Assembly: GCF_013032445.1 (NCBI RefSeq)
Contig: NZ_WQCA01000014.1
Coordinates: 31,762 to 95,761 of the forward strand
Direction: 5' to 3'
Length of the DNA stretch: 64,000 nucleotides
Source of the DNA: Ruegeria arenilitoris
GTDB lineage: Bacteria > Pseudomonadota > Alphaproteobacteria > Rhodobacterales > Rhodobacteraceae
The notes under the pieces were generated by a model that saw only the letters and a list, made by a program, of their open reading frames with translations, did not search any database and was not told the DNA's origin. Within the stretch, counting starts at the first letter, position 1; every line of letters begins with the position of its first letter. The translations under genes were made by a program, and so were the position numbers. Shown piece by piece: positions 16,480 through 24,169 of the stretch.

Positions 16480-18726
16480 ATGCTGGATAATACCCAACTT
16501 CAAGGAACCGTTGCCGACGTGATTGCTGTTTTGCGTCTGACACCCATGAACGCAAGTACCCGAGTGGTTACAATCAAATCCGCGCGTGATCTACGTGCGG
16601 CTCTGTCTGGTGGAGCGAACCTGTCAGCCTCGAAGTTTTTCGATGCGGCTACAGTTCCCACGCCGGAGTTGCGCAGTAAGCTCGGCCCGCGGCATGTTCA
16701 AATCCTGAGCGACGTCAAACGGGCACAACGCGCTTGGTCGGACAGGTTTCGCCGTGACCTGGTATTGCGGCTCAAAGGTAAGTTGCCCACTTTGGCGGAC
16801 GCTATTGATGCAGTTGAAGCCATGGGCGCTTCTGATCATGGTCAACGGACCGTTCAATCGATCCGAAAATTTGCGAGCGCTCAGGCGACATCACCGGCAA
16901 ACATTACCGCGACGGCCGTGGCTACCGAACCCCTGTTGCGCGCATTGGTGCCGGAAGATCTCGGCGTTCGGACAGCCAAGACGCTGAGGAACAAGGTTGT
17001 GCAAATTCGTTCTGCCGTTGAGTTGGTTGATCCCAATGCGGTGTCCGGACGCGAGGCGGATGTCAAAGGTCTTCCGAAGGTTTGGCAGGAGTTGCTCGCA
17101 AAGTTGGAAGCGGAGATTCCGAAATCCTGTAACGCCGAGCTTGCCATCCTTCGCCGGCTCGCGGTTCGGGCGGATCGTGAGGGTCTCTTGCCTGGTCAGG
17201 TACATGCCGAGCTCATCGCCGGTTTTGTCGCTTATGAGAAGGCCACCAAGTCCTCCAGCCATATCGAAAAAATACGCCGGGCAGCAAAAACCTGGAACAA
17301 AGTGATTGCTCGAGAAGGCCTGCTTGCCGCGCAGTTTGAAACCAGCAACTCTCAGAACAGGCTTCCGGACGTGACTTGGGGTGAGGTTCCCGAACCGATA
17401 CGGTCGCGTGTCGACGCACTCACTGACAGAATGGTCGCCCCTCAGGGGGATGAAGCCTGGTCCTCGTTCATTGAAGACGAGGACGATCTGGGATTGGGTG
17501 AACTTTCGTTGGGTTCTGGGCTATCCGATACAAAGCTCGCTCGCGAGAAAGGCACACAGCGCAACCTTCGTGATGCGGTGAAGCGGGCCTGGTACGCCGC
17601 CCAGACCAGTCCCAAAGTAACGGCAAAGCCGCGAACTCTGGAAGATCTTTTCCGTAAGGACTGCCTGCTCGCTGTCGTTGCGGCCATTCGAGAGAAACGG
17701 CGTGAACGCGTCGAGGCGAGGGGAGATAACTGGGAAGCCAACAAAAAAGGTCGTTATGAGTGTTCCCTGATCCAGGCACTATACTCGGTTGGCAAATCCT
17801 GTGAACTGCCCGTCGAGATCCTGGAACCCGTCAGGGAACTGACTCTCAAGTTGGACCCAAGCGTCGTTGGCACCAAGATCACTTCCGATGGCACGCTGGC
17901 CTATGTCTACGAAGATCGCAAAATCGGGCGGCATCACGAAACGATGTTGCGCCAGTTCAACGAAGACTCGGCGTTAAGTCGCTGGTTCCAGGCACCGGGT
18001 GTCCTTTGGCGTGAAGCCGAGACATGGAAACGCCGGGGCAAGAACCGACCGACGCTGGCCCAGGCGGCACTGGCGCGTTCCGCATTGATCGCCCAACTCG
18101 AACAACGGGTCACTCCGATGCGTCGCACCAACCTGGCGCGGTTGCGTGCGTTCGGCGATGACAGCCACCTCAGCCTGCCCGTGGGGGCAGGGGAGGGAAC
18201 GTTGATCCTGCCGGGGGCGGAGTTGAAAAACCTCCGGTCGATCCATGTCACCATAGATCGGGAGACGGTGAAAATGCTGAAGCGTTTCATCGAGGTCTAT
18301 CGGCCACTCTTCGTTGAAAATGCAAATGCCGACCCGGAAAACCCGCATCTTTTTCCGGGCGCGGCCAGTGAGCGCAAGGAACGTGGCGAAGATGGCGGTT
18401 ATCCGAAGGGTTTAGGATACATCACAAAGGAAAAACTGTCCCAGCGCTTCCGGCAGCACATCTGGAAACACTGCCAGCTGCGCATGGATCTGCAGGTGAT
18501 GCGCCACATCGCTGGCAAGGTGATCCTCGACATGGATCCGAGTGCCATGGGGTTGGTGCAGGAGGTGCTGGGGCACAAACGGATCGAAACCACGCAGTCC
18601 TATTATGCGCAGGTTTGCAAGATCGTCGCGCAGAAAAACTACCTGCAATTGCTCGACCAATATACGCGTCGCGTCGTTTCGCATGTGGATTTCCAGGTCA
18701 TGCTCGAACAACAGAAGGAGGGCTGA
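16480..18726 (+). CDS. Large tyrosine recombinase/integrase
   Basis: 748 residues, about twice the usual integrase. The catalytic domain is C-terminal: Arg I in TPMRRTNLARLRAF (about 547), then QVMRHIAGKVILD (Arg II near 673, with Gln in place of the usual first His of H-x-x-R), then LGHKRIETTQSYYAQ (His near 698, candidate nucleophile Tyr about 708-709). The first ~500 residues are an extended helical DNA-binding region. It is followed after 3 bp by a second recombinase. Paired atypical integrases of this kind occur in genomic islands and in Tn554-like elements. Confidence 0.85.
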   Translation: MLDNTQLQGTVADVIAVLRLTPMNASTRVVTIKSARDLRAALSGGANLSASKFFDAATVPTPELRSKLGPRHVQILSDVKRAQRAWSDRFRRDLVLRLKGKLPTLADAIDAVEAMGASDHGQRTVQSIRKFASAQATSPANITATAVATEPLLRALVPEDLGVRTAKTLRNKVVQIRSAVELVDPNAVSGREADVKGLPKVWQELLAKLEAEIPKSCNAELAILRRLAVRADREGLLPGQVHAELIAGFVAYEKATKSSSHIEKIRRAAKTWNKVIAREGLLAAQFETSNSQNRLPDVTWGEVPEPIRSRVDALTDRMVAPQGDEAWSSFIEDEDDLGLGELSLGSGLSDTKLAREKGTQRNLRDAVKRAWYAAQTSPKVTAKPRTLEDLFRKDCLLAVVAAIREKRRERVEARGDNWEANKKGRYECSLIQALYSVGKSCELPVEILEPVRELTLKLDPSVVGTKITSDGTLAYVYEDRKIGRHHETMLRQFNEDSALSRWFQAPGVLWREAETWKRRGKNRPTLAQAALARSALIAQLEQRVTPMRRTNLARLRAFGDDSHLSLPVGAGEGTLILPGAELKNLRSIHVTIDRETVKMLKRFIEVYRPLFVENANADPENPHLFPGAASERKERGEDGGYPKGLGYITKEKLSQRFRQHIWKHCQLRMDLQVMRHIAGKVILDMDPSAMGLVQEVLGHKRIETTQSYYAQVCKIVAQKNYLQLLDQYTRRVVSHVDFQVMLEQQKEG

Positions 18727-18729
18727 GAT

Positions 18730-20217
18730 ATGCCAAGACACCGCCTATCTATGGCACCTTCCGACTGGCCTGGGGATATCCGGACCCAGTTCGAGGAGGT
18801 GTTTTCAAGCGTTTCGAAACATCAGAGGCGGCGGCTCGAGCAAGGGCTTGGCCGCTGGCTATTGGAGGCAGATCGTGATGATCTGCCACCGGAACTGATC
18901 ACGCCGGCGCTTGTCGAGAGCAGGTTGGGGCATCTGCGGCCGGAAATCGTGGCCGCAGTCAAGCAGGCGCTGCAGGCCGTCTATCCCGAGGCGGCGGTCT
19001 TTGTTCGGGAAAACAAGGTCGAAGTGGAAAGCAAGCGAAAGGCGCTGGAACGGGAGATCGATCGCAACTGGCATCGTCTTCCGCCTGCGTGGCAGGAAGC
19101 GGCCCGGCCCAAGCTGCATTTTTGTTCTGAAGGGCTCAATGATGGCATTCTGGTGGAAGCATGGACCTCCGATACGCTGCAATCGCGGTTGCAAACGGTT
19201 TGGTCCTTTTTTGATTTCTGCCGTGCAGAGGCACTGGAAGAGGAGATCACAAGAAACACTGTGCAGCGGCGTCTGGACGCGCGCCAAGCGGAGTTTCGGG
19301 CGGGCCATTTTTCTCTGGCAACGATCCATGGCGAGATACAACGTCTAAAAATGTTGGGTATGGCGATGTTTCGGGATCGGGACTGGACATGGCTCGATCC
19401 GGTTTTGCGCGTTCTGAAGAAGAAAGTGGCGTTGCAGCCGTCACGCAGTGATGCCCGGCTTGTCGATCTGGCAGAACTGCGGCAGGCGGCAATCAGTTGT
19501 TCCGAAGTGGCGCTGCGCCATCACAAAGCTGGTGTTGGGTGCCGAGCCAAAACAACAGCCAACAAAATGGCACGCACCGGGCTTGCGATCAGCCTGCTGG
19601 TAAATTCGCCGATCCGACGGGAGTCGCTGGCGACCCTGGACCTGAAAGAGAATTTTGATGCCAACTTCACGCGCCTTTTTCTGTCGCCCCATGAGACTAA
19701 GGACAAGAAACGCGATGAACGTATATTGACGCCAGAGGTTCGAAAACAGCTGCAGGATTATGTGGCGCACCACAGAGCCTCAGTCGCTCCGCATCGGGAA
19801 ACCGCTCTGTTTGTTGGCAGCCGCGGAAAGCCGGTCGCGCCCGCCTACCTGAGTCAGACAGTGGGCGATCAATGCCAGAAGCTCTTTGGCAAACGTGTCA
19901 CACCGCAAGTCATCCGCAACATCATTGCGGGTTTCATCGTGTCTCAGGTGCCGGAGAAAGCCAGCCTTGCCAGTGTCGTCCTGAACCATGCGTCGATCGC
20001 AACGACGGAAACCTACCGGGCCAATGGCAAGCAGGTTCAGGCAGCGAAGAAACTGCGCGAGGCCAATGACCAGGGCCGGTCGGACCATGGGGTAAACCAA
20101 TCTCCGTTGGAACAACCTGAAAAGCGCGGAAGTAGTCGCAAATGCCGTACCAGGCCGGTGCGACGCCCGCGTGGTAGATTATCCGATCCGACACAAACCG
20201 GACGAGCACCGATTTGA
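18730..20217 (+). CDS. Second tyrosine recombinase/integrase
   Basis: 495 residues, starting 3 bp after the large recombinase (AGGGCTGAGAT before the ATG). Catalytic signatures: Arg I in SPIRRESLATLDL (about 294), the beta-hairpin lysine in HETKDKKRDE, TPQVIRNIIAGFIV (Arg II about 394, again Gln at the usual His position), LNHASIATTETYRANG (His about 418, Tyr about 427). It is related in layout to the first recombinase but clearly divergent, so the two probably act together. The end of the protein (SPLEQPEKRGSSRKCR...) is basic and disordered. Confidence 0.85.
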   Translation: MPRHRLSMAPSDWPGDIRTQFEEVFSSVSKHQRRRLEQGLGRWLLEADRDDLPPELITPALVESRLGHLRPEIVAAVKQALQAVYPEAAVFVRENKVEVESKRKALEREIDRNWHRLPPAWQEAARPKLHFCSEGLNDGILVEAWTSDTLQSRLQTVWSFFDFCRAEALEEEITRNTVQRRLDARQAEFRAGHFSLATIHGEIQRLKMLGMAMFRDRDWTWLDPVLRVLKKKVALQPSRSDARLVDLAELRQAAISCSEVALRHHKAGVGCRAKTTANKMARTGLAISLLVNSPIRRESLATLDLKENFDANFTRLFLSPHETKDKKRDERILTPEVRKQLQDYVAHHRASVAPHRETALFVGSRGKPVAPAYLSQTVGDQCQKLFGKRVTPQVIRNIIAGFIVSQVPEKASLASVVLNHASIATTETYRANGKQVQAAKKLREANDQGRSDHGVNQSPLEQPEKRGSSRKCRTRPVRRPRGRLSDPTQTGRAPI

Positions 20218-20248
20218 CGGCCATCGATGCAGCACTCCCCTGTTGGCT

Positions 20249-20276
20249 TCGCGGCTCCTCTCCATGAGAGCCGCGA
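20249..20276. terminator. Stem-loop after the second recombinase
   Basis: Arms TCGCGGCTC and GAGCCGCGA, nine perfect base pairs around a 10-base loop, 31 bp after the stop. There is no clear T-run. It could be a weak terminator or an attenuator before the following two genes. Confidence 0.35.
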
Positions 20277-20389
20277 CGCCAAAGGCGATGTGCTGATTCA
20301 ATTTAAAACCAAAAAACCCAACCGTGCCCGAGGAGCGGTTGAACTTGTCACCCGAGGCATCCCGCCCTGGGCATTCAAGGGAGAACGCC

Positions 20390-20782
20390 ATGTTCGATAC
20401 CCCATCGGCCGAAAACGGTCTGCTTTATTTCTTATCCAGCAAATCGGAGGCGCTGCATAAAGCTGTTCTTCTGCTCGGCGGACCACCCTGGGTGCGCCGA
20501 TTTCTGAGGATCACATGTGATCTGGAGTACGCGGGATATGCTACGCCGAAAATCCGCCGCGAGCTGAATTCTCTGCGTAGCCTGCTGGCACCGGAGAAGA
20601 TCCATGTCGCCGGACAGGTTGAGGCTGGCTATTTTGCTCGGATTGACCCGGCATCGGGCAACGTTCAGGAAATCTGTCGCCTGACCGACGGGTTGGAAGA
20701 CGCAATGATAGGGCAGGGGATCGCGATTTCGGCCTGTCCTGACACAATCGGCACATATGAGACCCGGGAGGTCTGGCAATGA
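20390..20782 (+). CDS. Hypothetical protein of the recombinase module (130 aa)
   Basis: Not recognised. ATG 20390 with AAGGGAG seven bases upstream; the in-frame GTG at 20324 is less likely. Sequence features are LLYFLSSKSEALHKAVLLLG, GPPWVRRFLRITCDLEYAGY and RRELNSLRSLLAPEKIH. It is predicted soluble and mixed alpha/beta. It overlaps the next gene by ATGA, and both follow the recombinases on the same strand, so they may be accessory factors of the element. Confidence 0.6.
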   Translation: MFDTPSAENGLLYFLSSKSEALHKAVLLLGGPPWVRRFLRITCDLEYAGYATPKIRRELNSLRSLLAPEKIHVAGQVEAGYFARIDPASGNVQEICRLTDGLEDAMIGQGIAISACPDTIGTYETREVWQ

Positions 20783-21195
20783 GTGTGTTCGACGATCCGA
20801 TCCAAAAGGCAATCTACGAAGCGTTGGTTGCCGCAGGAGCCGCGCGTGATGCTGTCTACGAAGCAACTTCCCGTTCCACCTGTCCAAAAAGACTGCAGGC
20901 GGCCGCCCTCCGGTTTGAGCGGCTTCGAGATGATGACCTGTTTAAAGATACCGCATTCGACGAAGTTTCCGCGTTCGAGCAAATGCTGAACACGTGTGTC
21001 GCCGCTGAAAGCCAGTCCGGATATGTTGCCGACGAGCATTGTATGTCAGGTGGCGGTTACGAGGTCACGCATCTTTCTGAAGACGGGCAACGGTTTGAAG
21101 CGGCGCGCAGGTCGGTCGCGGCAATGGTCGCAGCTCTTCAGGGCGTGAGCCGTCATTTGCACGCAGAACGTCTTTCCGTGTCGTTACGTGGATAA
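20779..21195 (+). CDS. Hypothetical protein of the recombinase module (138 aa)
   Basis: Not recognised. It overlaps the previous stop by ATGA and is therefore probably translated with it. Mainly helical (PIQKAIYEALVAAGAARDAV, RLQAAALRFERLRDDDL, RRSVAAMVAALQGVSRHLH). The frame remains open after the TAA, but a strong hairpin begins nine bases later, so the transcript probably ends there. Confidence 0.6.
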   Translation: MSVFDDPIQKAIYEALVAAGAARDAVYEATSRSTCPKRLQAAALRFERLRDDDLFKDTAFDEVSAFEQMLNTCVAAESQSGYVADEHCMSGGGYEVTHLSEDGQRFEAARRSVAAMVAALQGVSRHLHAERLSVSLRG

Positions 21196-21203
21196 TTGCT
21201 GCC

Positions 21204-21230
21204 TTGGTTGGCCATAATCTGGCCAACCAA
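21204..21230. terminator. Perfect 11-bp hairpin after the recombinase operon
   Basis: TTGGTTGGCCA and TGGCCAACCAA pair perfectly around TAATC, nine bases after the TAA of the last module gene. The position suits a terminator, although the plus-strand sequence after it is AAACC rather than a T-run. Confidence 0.5.
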
Positions 21231-21300
21231 AACCATTCAACATCCTGCAAGGCCCCGCTTTGCGGAACGGTTCAAGACGTTTCCACGATTAACCGAAGAG

Positions 21301-21459
21301 ATGCTGGAGGCCGCGATCGCGTATCACCGTCGCGTCGTTGCCGACGGCGCCGCCGAGGATGAAGAGGGTGGCGCCAGGGACCACAACGCTGAGGACACTC
21401 AGTCACCAGATGTCAGACGACTAATTAGCACTTCGAAGTTTCGTTTTTCTGATCTGTGA
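21301..21459 (+). pseudogene. Possible fragment resembling a DUF433 C-terminus
   Basis: Just before and at this ATG the plus frame reads RFAERFKTFPRLTEEMLEAA and IAYHRR, which resembles the last helices of DUF433 antitoxin-like proteins (pattern P.LT.E.L.AAIAY). The rest is acidic and undefined. There is no HTH part and no RBS, so it is more likely a truncated remnant than a gene. Confidence 0.25.
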
Positions 21460-21566
21460 CGGGGATCTCAGTCCGCGGATACCGATAGCGCTCCAGTGAT
21501 GGCCCATTCTGTTCGAGACGCCGGCGCTCCTCTTCAACGCCCGCCTGGGCTTCTGAATTCCATTTT

Positions 21567-22109
21567 TTATCGGTCATCGAACCAAATCCCGCTTGTTTCG
21601 GAAATCACAATCCATCCCTCAGATGTGCTGCGACCGAACTTCGCCCGAAACTCGGTCGGCAAGCGGCTCAGTGCATCTTCGACGGTCTCAACAAGCCTGT
21701 CTCTGTCGGCCGCTCCATCGAACATGATCCGGACATTGAGATACTCAATCTTGTTGCGACCAGAGAGCTCGAACGGACTTACGAAGATGAGATCTGGGTC
21801 GACATCCCACTCCTCTTCGGTCAGATCACCGGGTTTGATAATTCCATCGAGAGCAGCTTTGGCCCGTTCCATCGGATCTGACCCGCGCACAAGTATTCCG
21901 TTTTCATCCAAACCGACACCAAGTCCGAGCCGTCGCCGATCTTCGAAGAACGCCTTGGCTTCCGGAGTCAGGGTTGCAGTTCTTTCCATGAACTCATCAA
22001 GCCAAACCTCTTGTTCTTCCGTGGTGAGCTCGTCTGGCGACAGCTTAGCCTCCAGCGCAGCTTTCACTCGCTCAGGAGCGTCTTTGTTCTCTTTGTGTTC
22101 TCGCGCCAT
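21567..22109 (-). CDS. Hypothetical protein with LGLGVG motif shared with the exonuclease
   Basis: 180 residues, function not recognised. Residues 39-75 (EFMERTATLTPEAKAFFEDR, then RRLGLGVGLDENG) align without a gap to residues 8-44 of the DEDDh exonuclease at 11793-12521, with 19 of 37 positions identical. The rest differs: an N-terminal acidic helix (ERVKAALEAKLSPDELTTEE), and after residue 80 a compact domain (DPDLIFVSPFEL, IEYLNVRIMFDG, EGWIVISETSGIWFDD). No exonuclease residues are present. Symmetric repeats lie upstream of the start. Confidence 0.65.
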   Translation of the reverse strand: MAREHKENKDAPERVKAALEAKLSPDELTTEEQEVWLDEFMERTATLTPEAKAFFEDRRRLGLGVGLDENGILVRGSDPMERAKAALDGIIKPGDLTEEEWDVDPDLIFVSPFELSGRNKIEYLNVRIMFDGAADRDRLVETVEDALSRLPTEFRAKFGRSTSEGWIVISETSGIWFDDR

Positions 22110-22125
22110 ACAGCTATAATATACT

Positions 22126-22245
22126 GAAACCGCTTGGTTTCGCTATGCGTGCATTGCGCAACCAAAGCGTTGGTGACAGCGTGCGGGCGTGACGCAACCA
22201 AGTGGGATTTCGGAAGGTTTCGCACTACCTGCACAGCGCAACCAA
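22126..22245. repeat. Three direct and one inverted copy of GCGCAACCAA
   Basis: Copies at 22156-22165 (GCGCAACCAA), 22192-22201 (ACGCAACCAA) and 22236-22245 (GCGCAACCAA), plus an inverted near-copy at 22133-22143 (CTTGGTTTCGC) that lies within the palindrome GAAACC-GCTT-GGTTTC (22126-22141). They fill the space between the divergent genes at 22109 and 22284, as expected for operators or iteron-like sites. Confidence 0.5.
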
Positions 22246-22283
22246 CAAGTTATGCACTCGTGCAACTTCCAAGAGGAGATCAG

Positions 22284-22472
22284 ATGATTGCATTCGAAAT
22301 AGCCTTCAATATCGCAGGCGCCGGCGTGACCATCGCCGGGCTCGCCTATGTGCGCCATCTGTTGCAGACCGGCGGACGCGGTCGGATCAAAGATCCTGAC
22401 CTTGTCACAGAGTTCCGAGCAAGCGCACCATATCATCTGCTCGAAACGGAAAGACCGCGCCCAAATGGCTAG
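22284..22472 (+). CDS. Small single-helix membrane protein
   Basis: 62 residues from an ATG with the strong RBS AAGAGGAGAT six bases before it. The first ~25 residues form one membrane helix (IAFEIAFNIAGAGVTIAGLA), followed by a polar tail (RHLLQTGGRGRIKDPDLVTE). Family not recognised. It is divergent from the LGLGVG-motif gene across a set of GCGCAACCAA repeats. Confidence 0.5.
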   Translation: MIAFEIAFNIAGAGVTIAGLAYVRHLLQTGGRGRIKDPDLVTEFRASAPYHLLETERPRPNG

Positions 22473-22654
22473 CAGACCGGGGTCGAGGCAAGCAACCTTC
22501 CCGCATCAGAGATGTTGGCCATTTTCCTGATTTCGGACGGTTGCAGAGACCAAGAGTGACAGTTGGTGGACGCATAATTGCGAATAAACGCAGCCCCTGC
22601 TCGACAGATATACGTCCCGGTCGCCCACATCGCACAGAATCCGCAGGAACAACT

Positions 22655-23095
22655 TCAGAAATCGTCATCGACCACTCTGTGCCGCGCTTGAAACGCACGC
22701 TGTTGCAGCAGAGCGTTCACTTGTCGTTGTTTATGCGCGCGTGCATTGACGAAACGCGGGTCGTATTCTGTGCGCTCGTAAAGTGGCACGTCCATCCTGG
22801 CCGCCACTGCAAATGCATCTCCAATTCGAACACTCAGATCGCCATTCTCGATCTGTTCAATCCGTGTCGTTGATAGCTCTGCGAGTTCTGCCAGATCCTC
22901 GACAGACATGCTGTGTTGAAGTCGCACTGCTTGGATCATCAGCCCAAGCATCTCTGCCGCGTCTGCTGCGATTTCTTTGCTCGGATACTCAGGGTTGTCC
23001 GGCCATTTCTCTTGTTCGGAAATGAAATCCGGAGCCGTGCCAAACTGGCCATCATGCGTTCCGAGCCTGAACTTTTTATCATCTGGACCTGCCAT
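22655..23095 (-). CDS. XRE-family regulator
   Basis: 146 residues. The central HTH (about 52-105) reads MIQAVRLQHSMSVEDLAELA, then ELSTTRIEQIENGDLSVRIG, a complete XRE domain. The N-terminal ~45 residues (FGTAPDFISEQEKWPDNP) and the basic C-terminal tail (ARAHKQRQVNALLQQRAF) are extra and not recognised. Probably a repressor in the accessory region. It could act at the GCGCAACCAA repeats 400 bp away or at its own promoter. Confidence 0.75.
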   Translation of the reverse strand: MAGPDDKKFRLGTHDGQFGTAPDFISEQEKWPDNPEYPSKEIAADAAEMLGLMIQAVRLQHSMSVEDLAELAELSTTRIEQIENGDLSVRIGDAFAVAARMDVPLYERTEYDPRFVNARAHKQRQVNALLQQRAFQARHRVVDDDF

Positions 23096-23611
23096 CTGTC
23101 TTTCTCTCTTTCTTTAACATAATAGTCATATAACCCATTTGCTCAGACAATGGCGCCGGGGACCGGTAGCGATCTTCTTCTATAGCCTGGATCATTTACC
23201 TCTTTCGCAGATCAGGAAAGAAATACCGAAATTTTCAGTTCCCATAGCATCTCTTCTGAGCAATTCAGCCCAAGGTCCTTGATCTTTAAGATCCTGGCGC
23301 CTGCAGCGCGTGTAACTTCCCATCCTGCCTCCATTTCTTCGTGACAGGATGAAAGTGGGTTCGACACGAAATTCAGAAAAACTGTTTCGAGAGAAAGTAC
23401 CCGACGAACGACTCATTGGTGGTCAGATCAGACCTGAACAGCAATCTGCGATCTGCTGCTCTGCTAAAGAAGCATCAGAAGTTCCTGAGGTCTCAATGGA
23501 GTATGGGGGAGGATTTTTTGAACCTCACCCGCGACGGTTCAAAAAATCCTCCCCCATACCCCCATTTATCGGTCAAAGGCGAAAGCACAAGGGGCAACTT
23601 TAGGAAAAGAC
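23096..23611. other. Intergenic region holding a large perfect hairpin
   Basis: About 515 bp with no supported gene. The plus-strand ORF 23349-23603 runs through both arms of the hairpin at 23501-23559 and has no protein-like pattern. The remainder shows nothing recognisable. Confidence 0.45.
23501..23559. repeat. Perfect 24-bp inverted repeat with 11-base loop
   Basis: The left arm (23501-23524, beginning GTATGGGGGAGG and ending TTTGAACC) is the exact reverse complement of 23536-23559. The loop is TCACCCGCGAC. Pairing resumes beyond a 1-2 base bulge for several more bases (CAATGG against CCATT). It is far longer than a usual terminator and lies 53 bp before the small gene at 23612. It may be a structured element of the island, such as a recombination, replication or regulatory site. 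Confidence 0.7.
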
Positions 23612-23803
23612 ATGAAAAAAATTGAATGGCTATCCGATTTACAACAGTCGCCTACCATGCCCCCCAATCACAATTTGCCGGATGATCCGTCTGAGATGAC
23701 CGATCGACTGGATTCCGCGTTGGACGCAATGCTCAAGATTGGCGAGACCTTTTCAGAAAGCGAAATCGCCCAAGTGGATGAAGATGGGGATTGCCCGATC
23801 TAA
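23612..23803 (+). CDS. Hypothetical 63-residue acidic protein
   Basis: Not recognised. RBS TAGGAAAAGAC directly precedes the ATG. It is Pro/Asp-rich with an amphipathic helix (SEMTDRLDSALDAMLKIGET) and an acidic end (VDEDGDCPI). It follows the large hairpin closely. Confidence 0.45.
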   Translation: MKKIEWLSDLQQSPTMPPNHNLPDDPSEMTDRLDSALDAMLKIGETFSESEIAQVDEDGDCPI

Positions 23804-24169
23804 AGCTGCCCGTTGACGCTTTTTTGGGTTGGTCGAATTAGGACACCCCCGCCATTGGTCTGATGTTTCTGCGATCCGGATCAGAGGTTCTGTCTGATGA
23901 TCGGATGACAGGGATAGAGACGCGCGAATTGATCATTCACCTGACCCCGTTTTTGTGAGGTCCAGTGATTGGTCAGTTCGTTTTCCTATTCCCGCAATCT
24001 TCCAGTTGCGCCATCTGCGCGATGTGGCCGCCAGTAAGACCACGTTCAAAAAAGTTGAATTTTTTCCGAAATCGATTTCCGGAAAATCAAAACACACCAA
24101 CTTTCTTCCTGCAGCAAAGAGCATGTCTTTGCAATCACCCCTAACCACTTGTATACACGGAGTAAATCG
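23804..24169. other. Intergenic with a palindromic candidate operator
   Basis: About 365 bp, no gene supported. It includes the near-perfect palindrome at 24062-24086 and the RBS CGGAG of the next gene. Confidence 0.4.
24062..24086. promoter_or_regulatory. 25-bp palindrome upstream of the accessory paralogue
   Basis: TTTTCCG - AAATCGATTT - C - CGGAAAA: the arms pair exactly and the centre AAATCGATTT is itself self-complementary. It lies 83 bp before ATG 24170. The paralogue at 15136 has the shorter palindrome TTTTCGAAAA about 125 bp upstream, which may be a related site. Confidence 0.4.

Noticed and set aside
20227..20460. Plus-strand ORF of 77 codons after the second recombinase
   Set aside because: Overlaps a stem-loop and the better supported gene at 20390; no RBS and no protein-like pattern.
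21196..21459. ORF continuing in frame after the last recombinase-module gene, as readthrough
   Set aside because: A perfect 11-bp hairpin follows the TAA after nine bases and the first codons read through it; only a short DUF433-like segment downstream looks coding.
23349..23603. Plus-strand ORF of 84 codons
   Set aside because: It runs through both arms and the loop of the long hairpin and has no protein-like composition or RBS.
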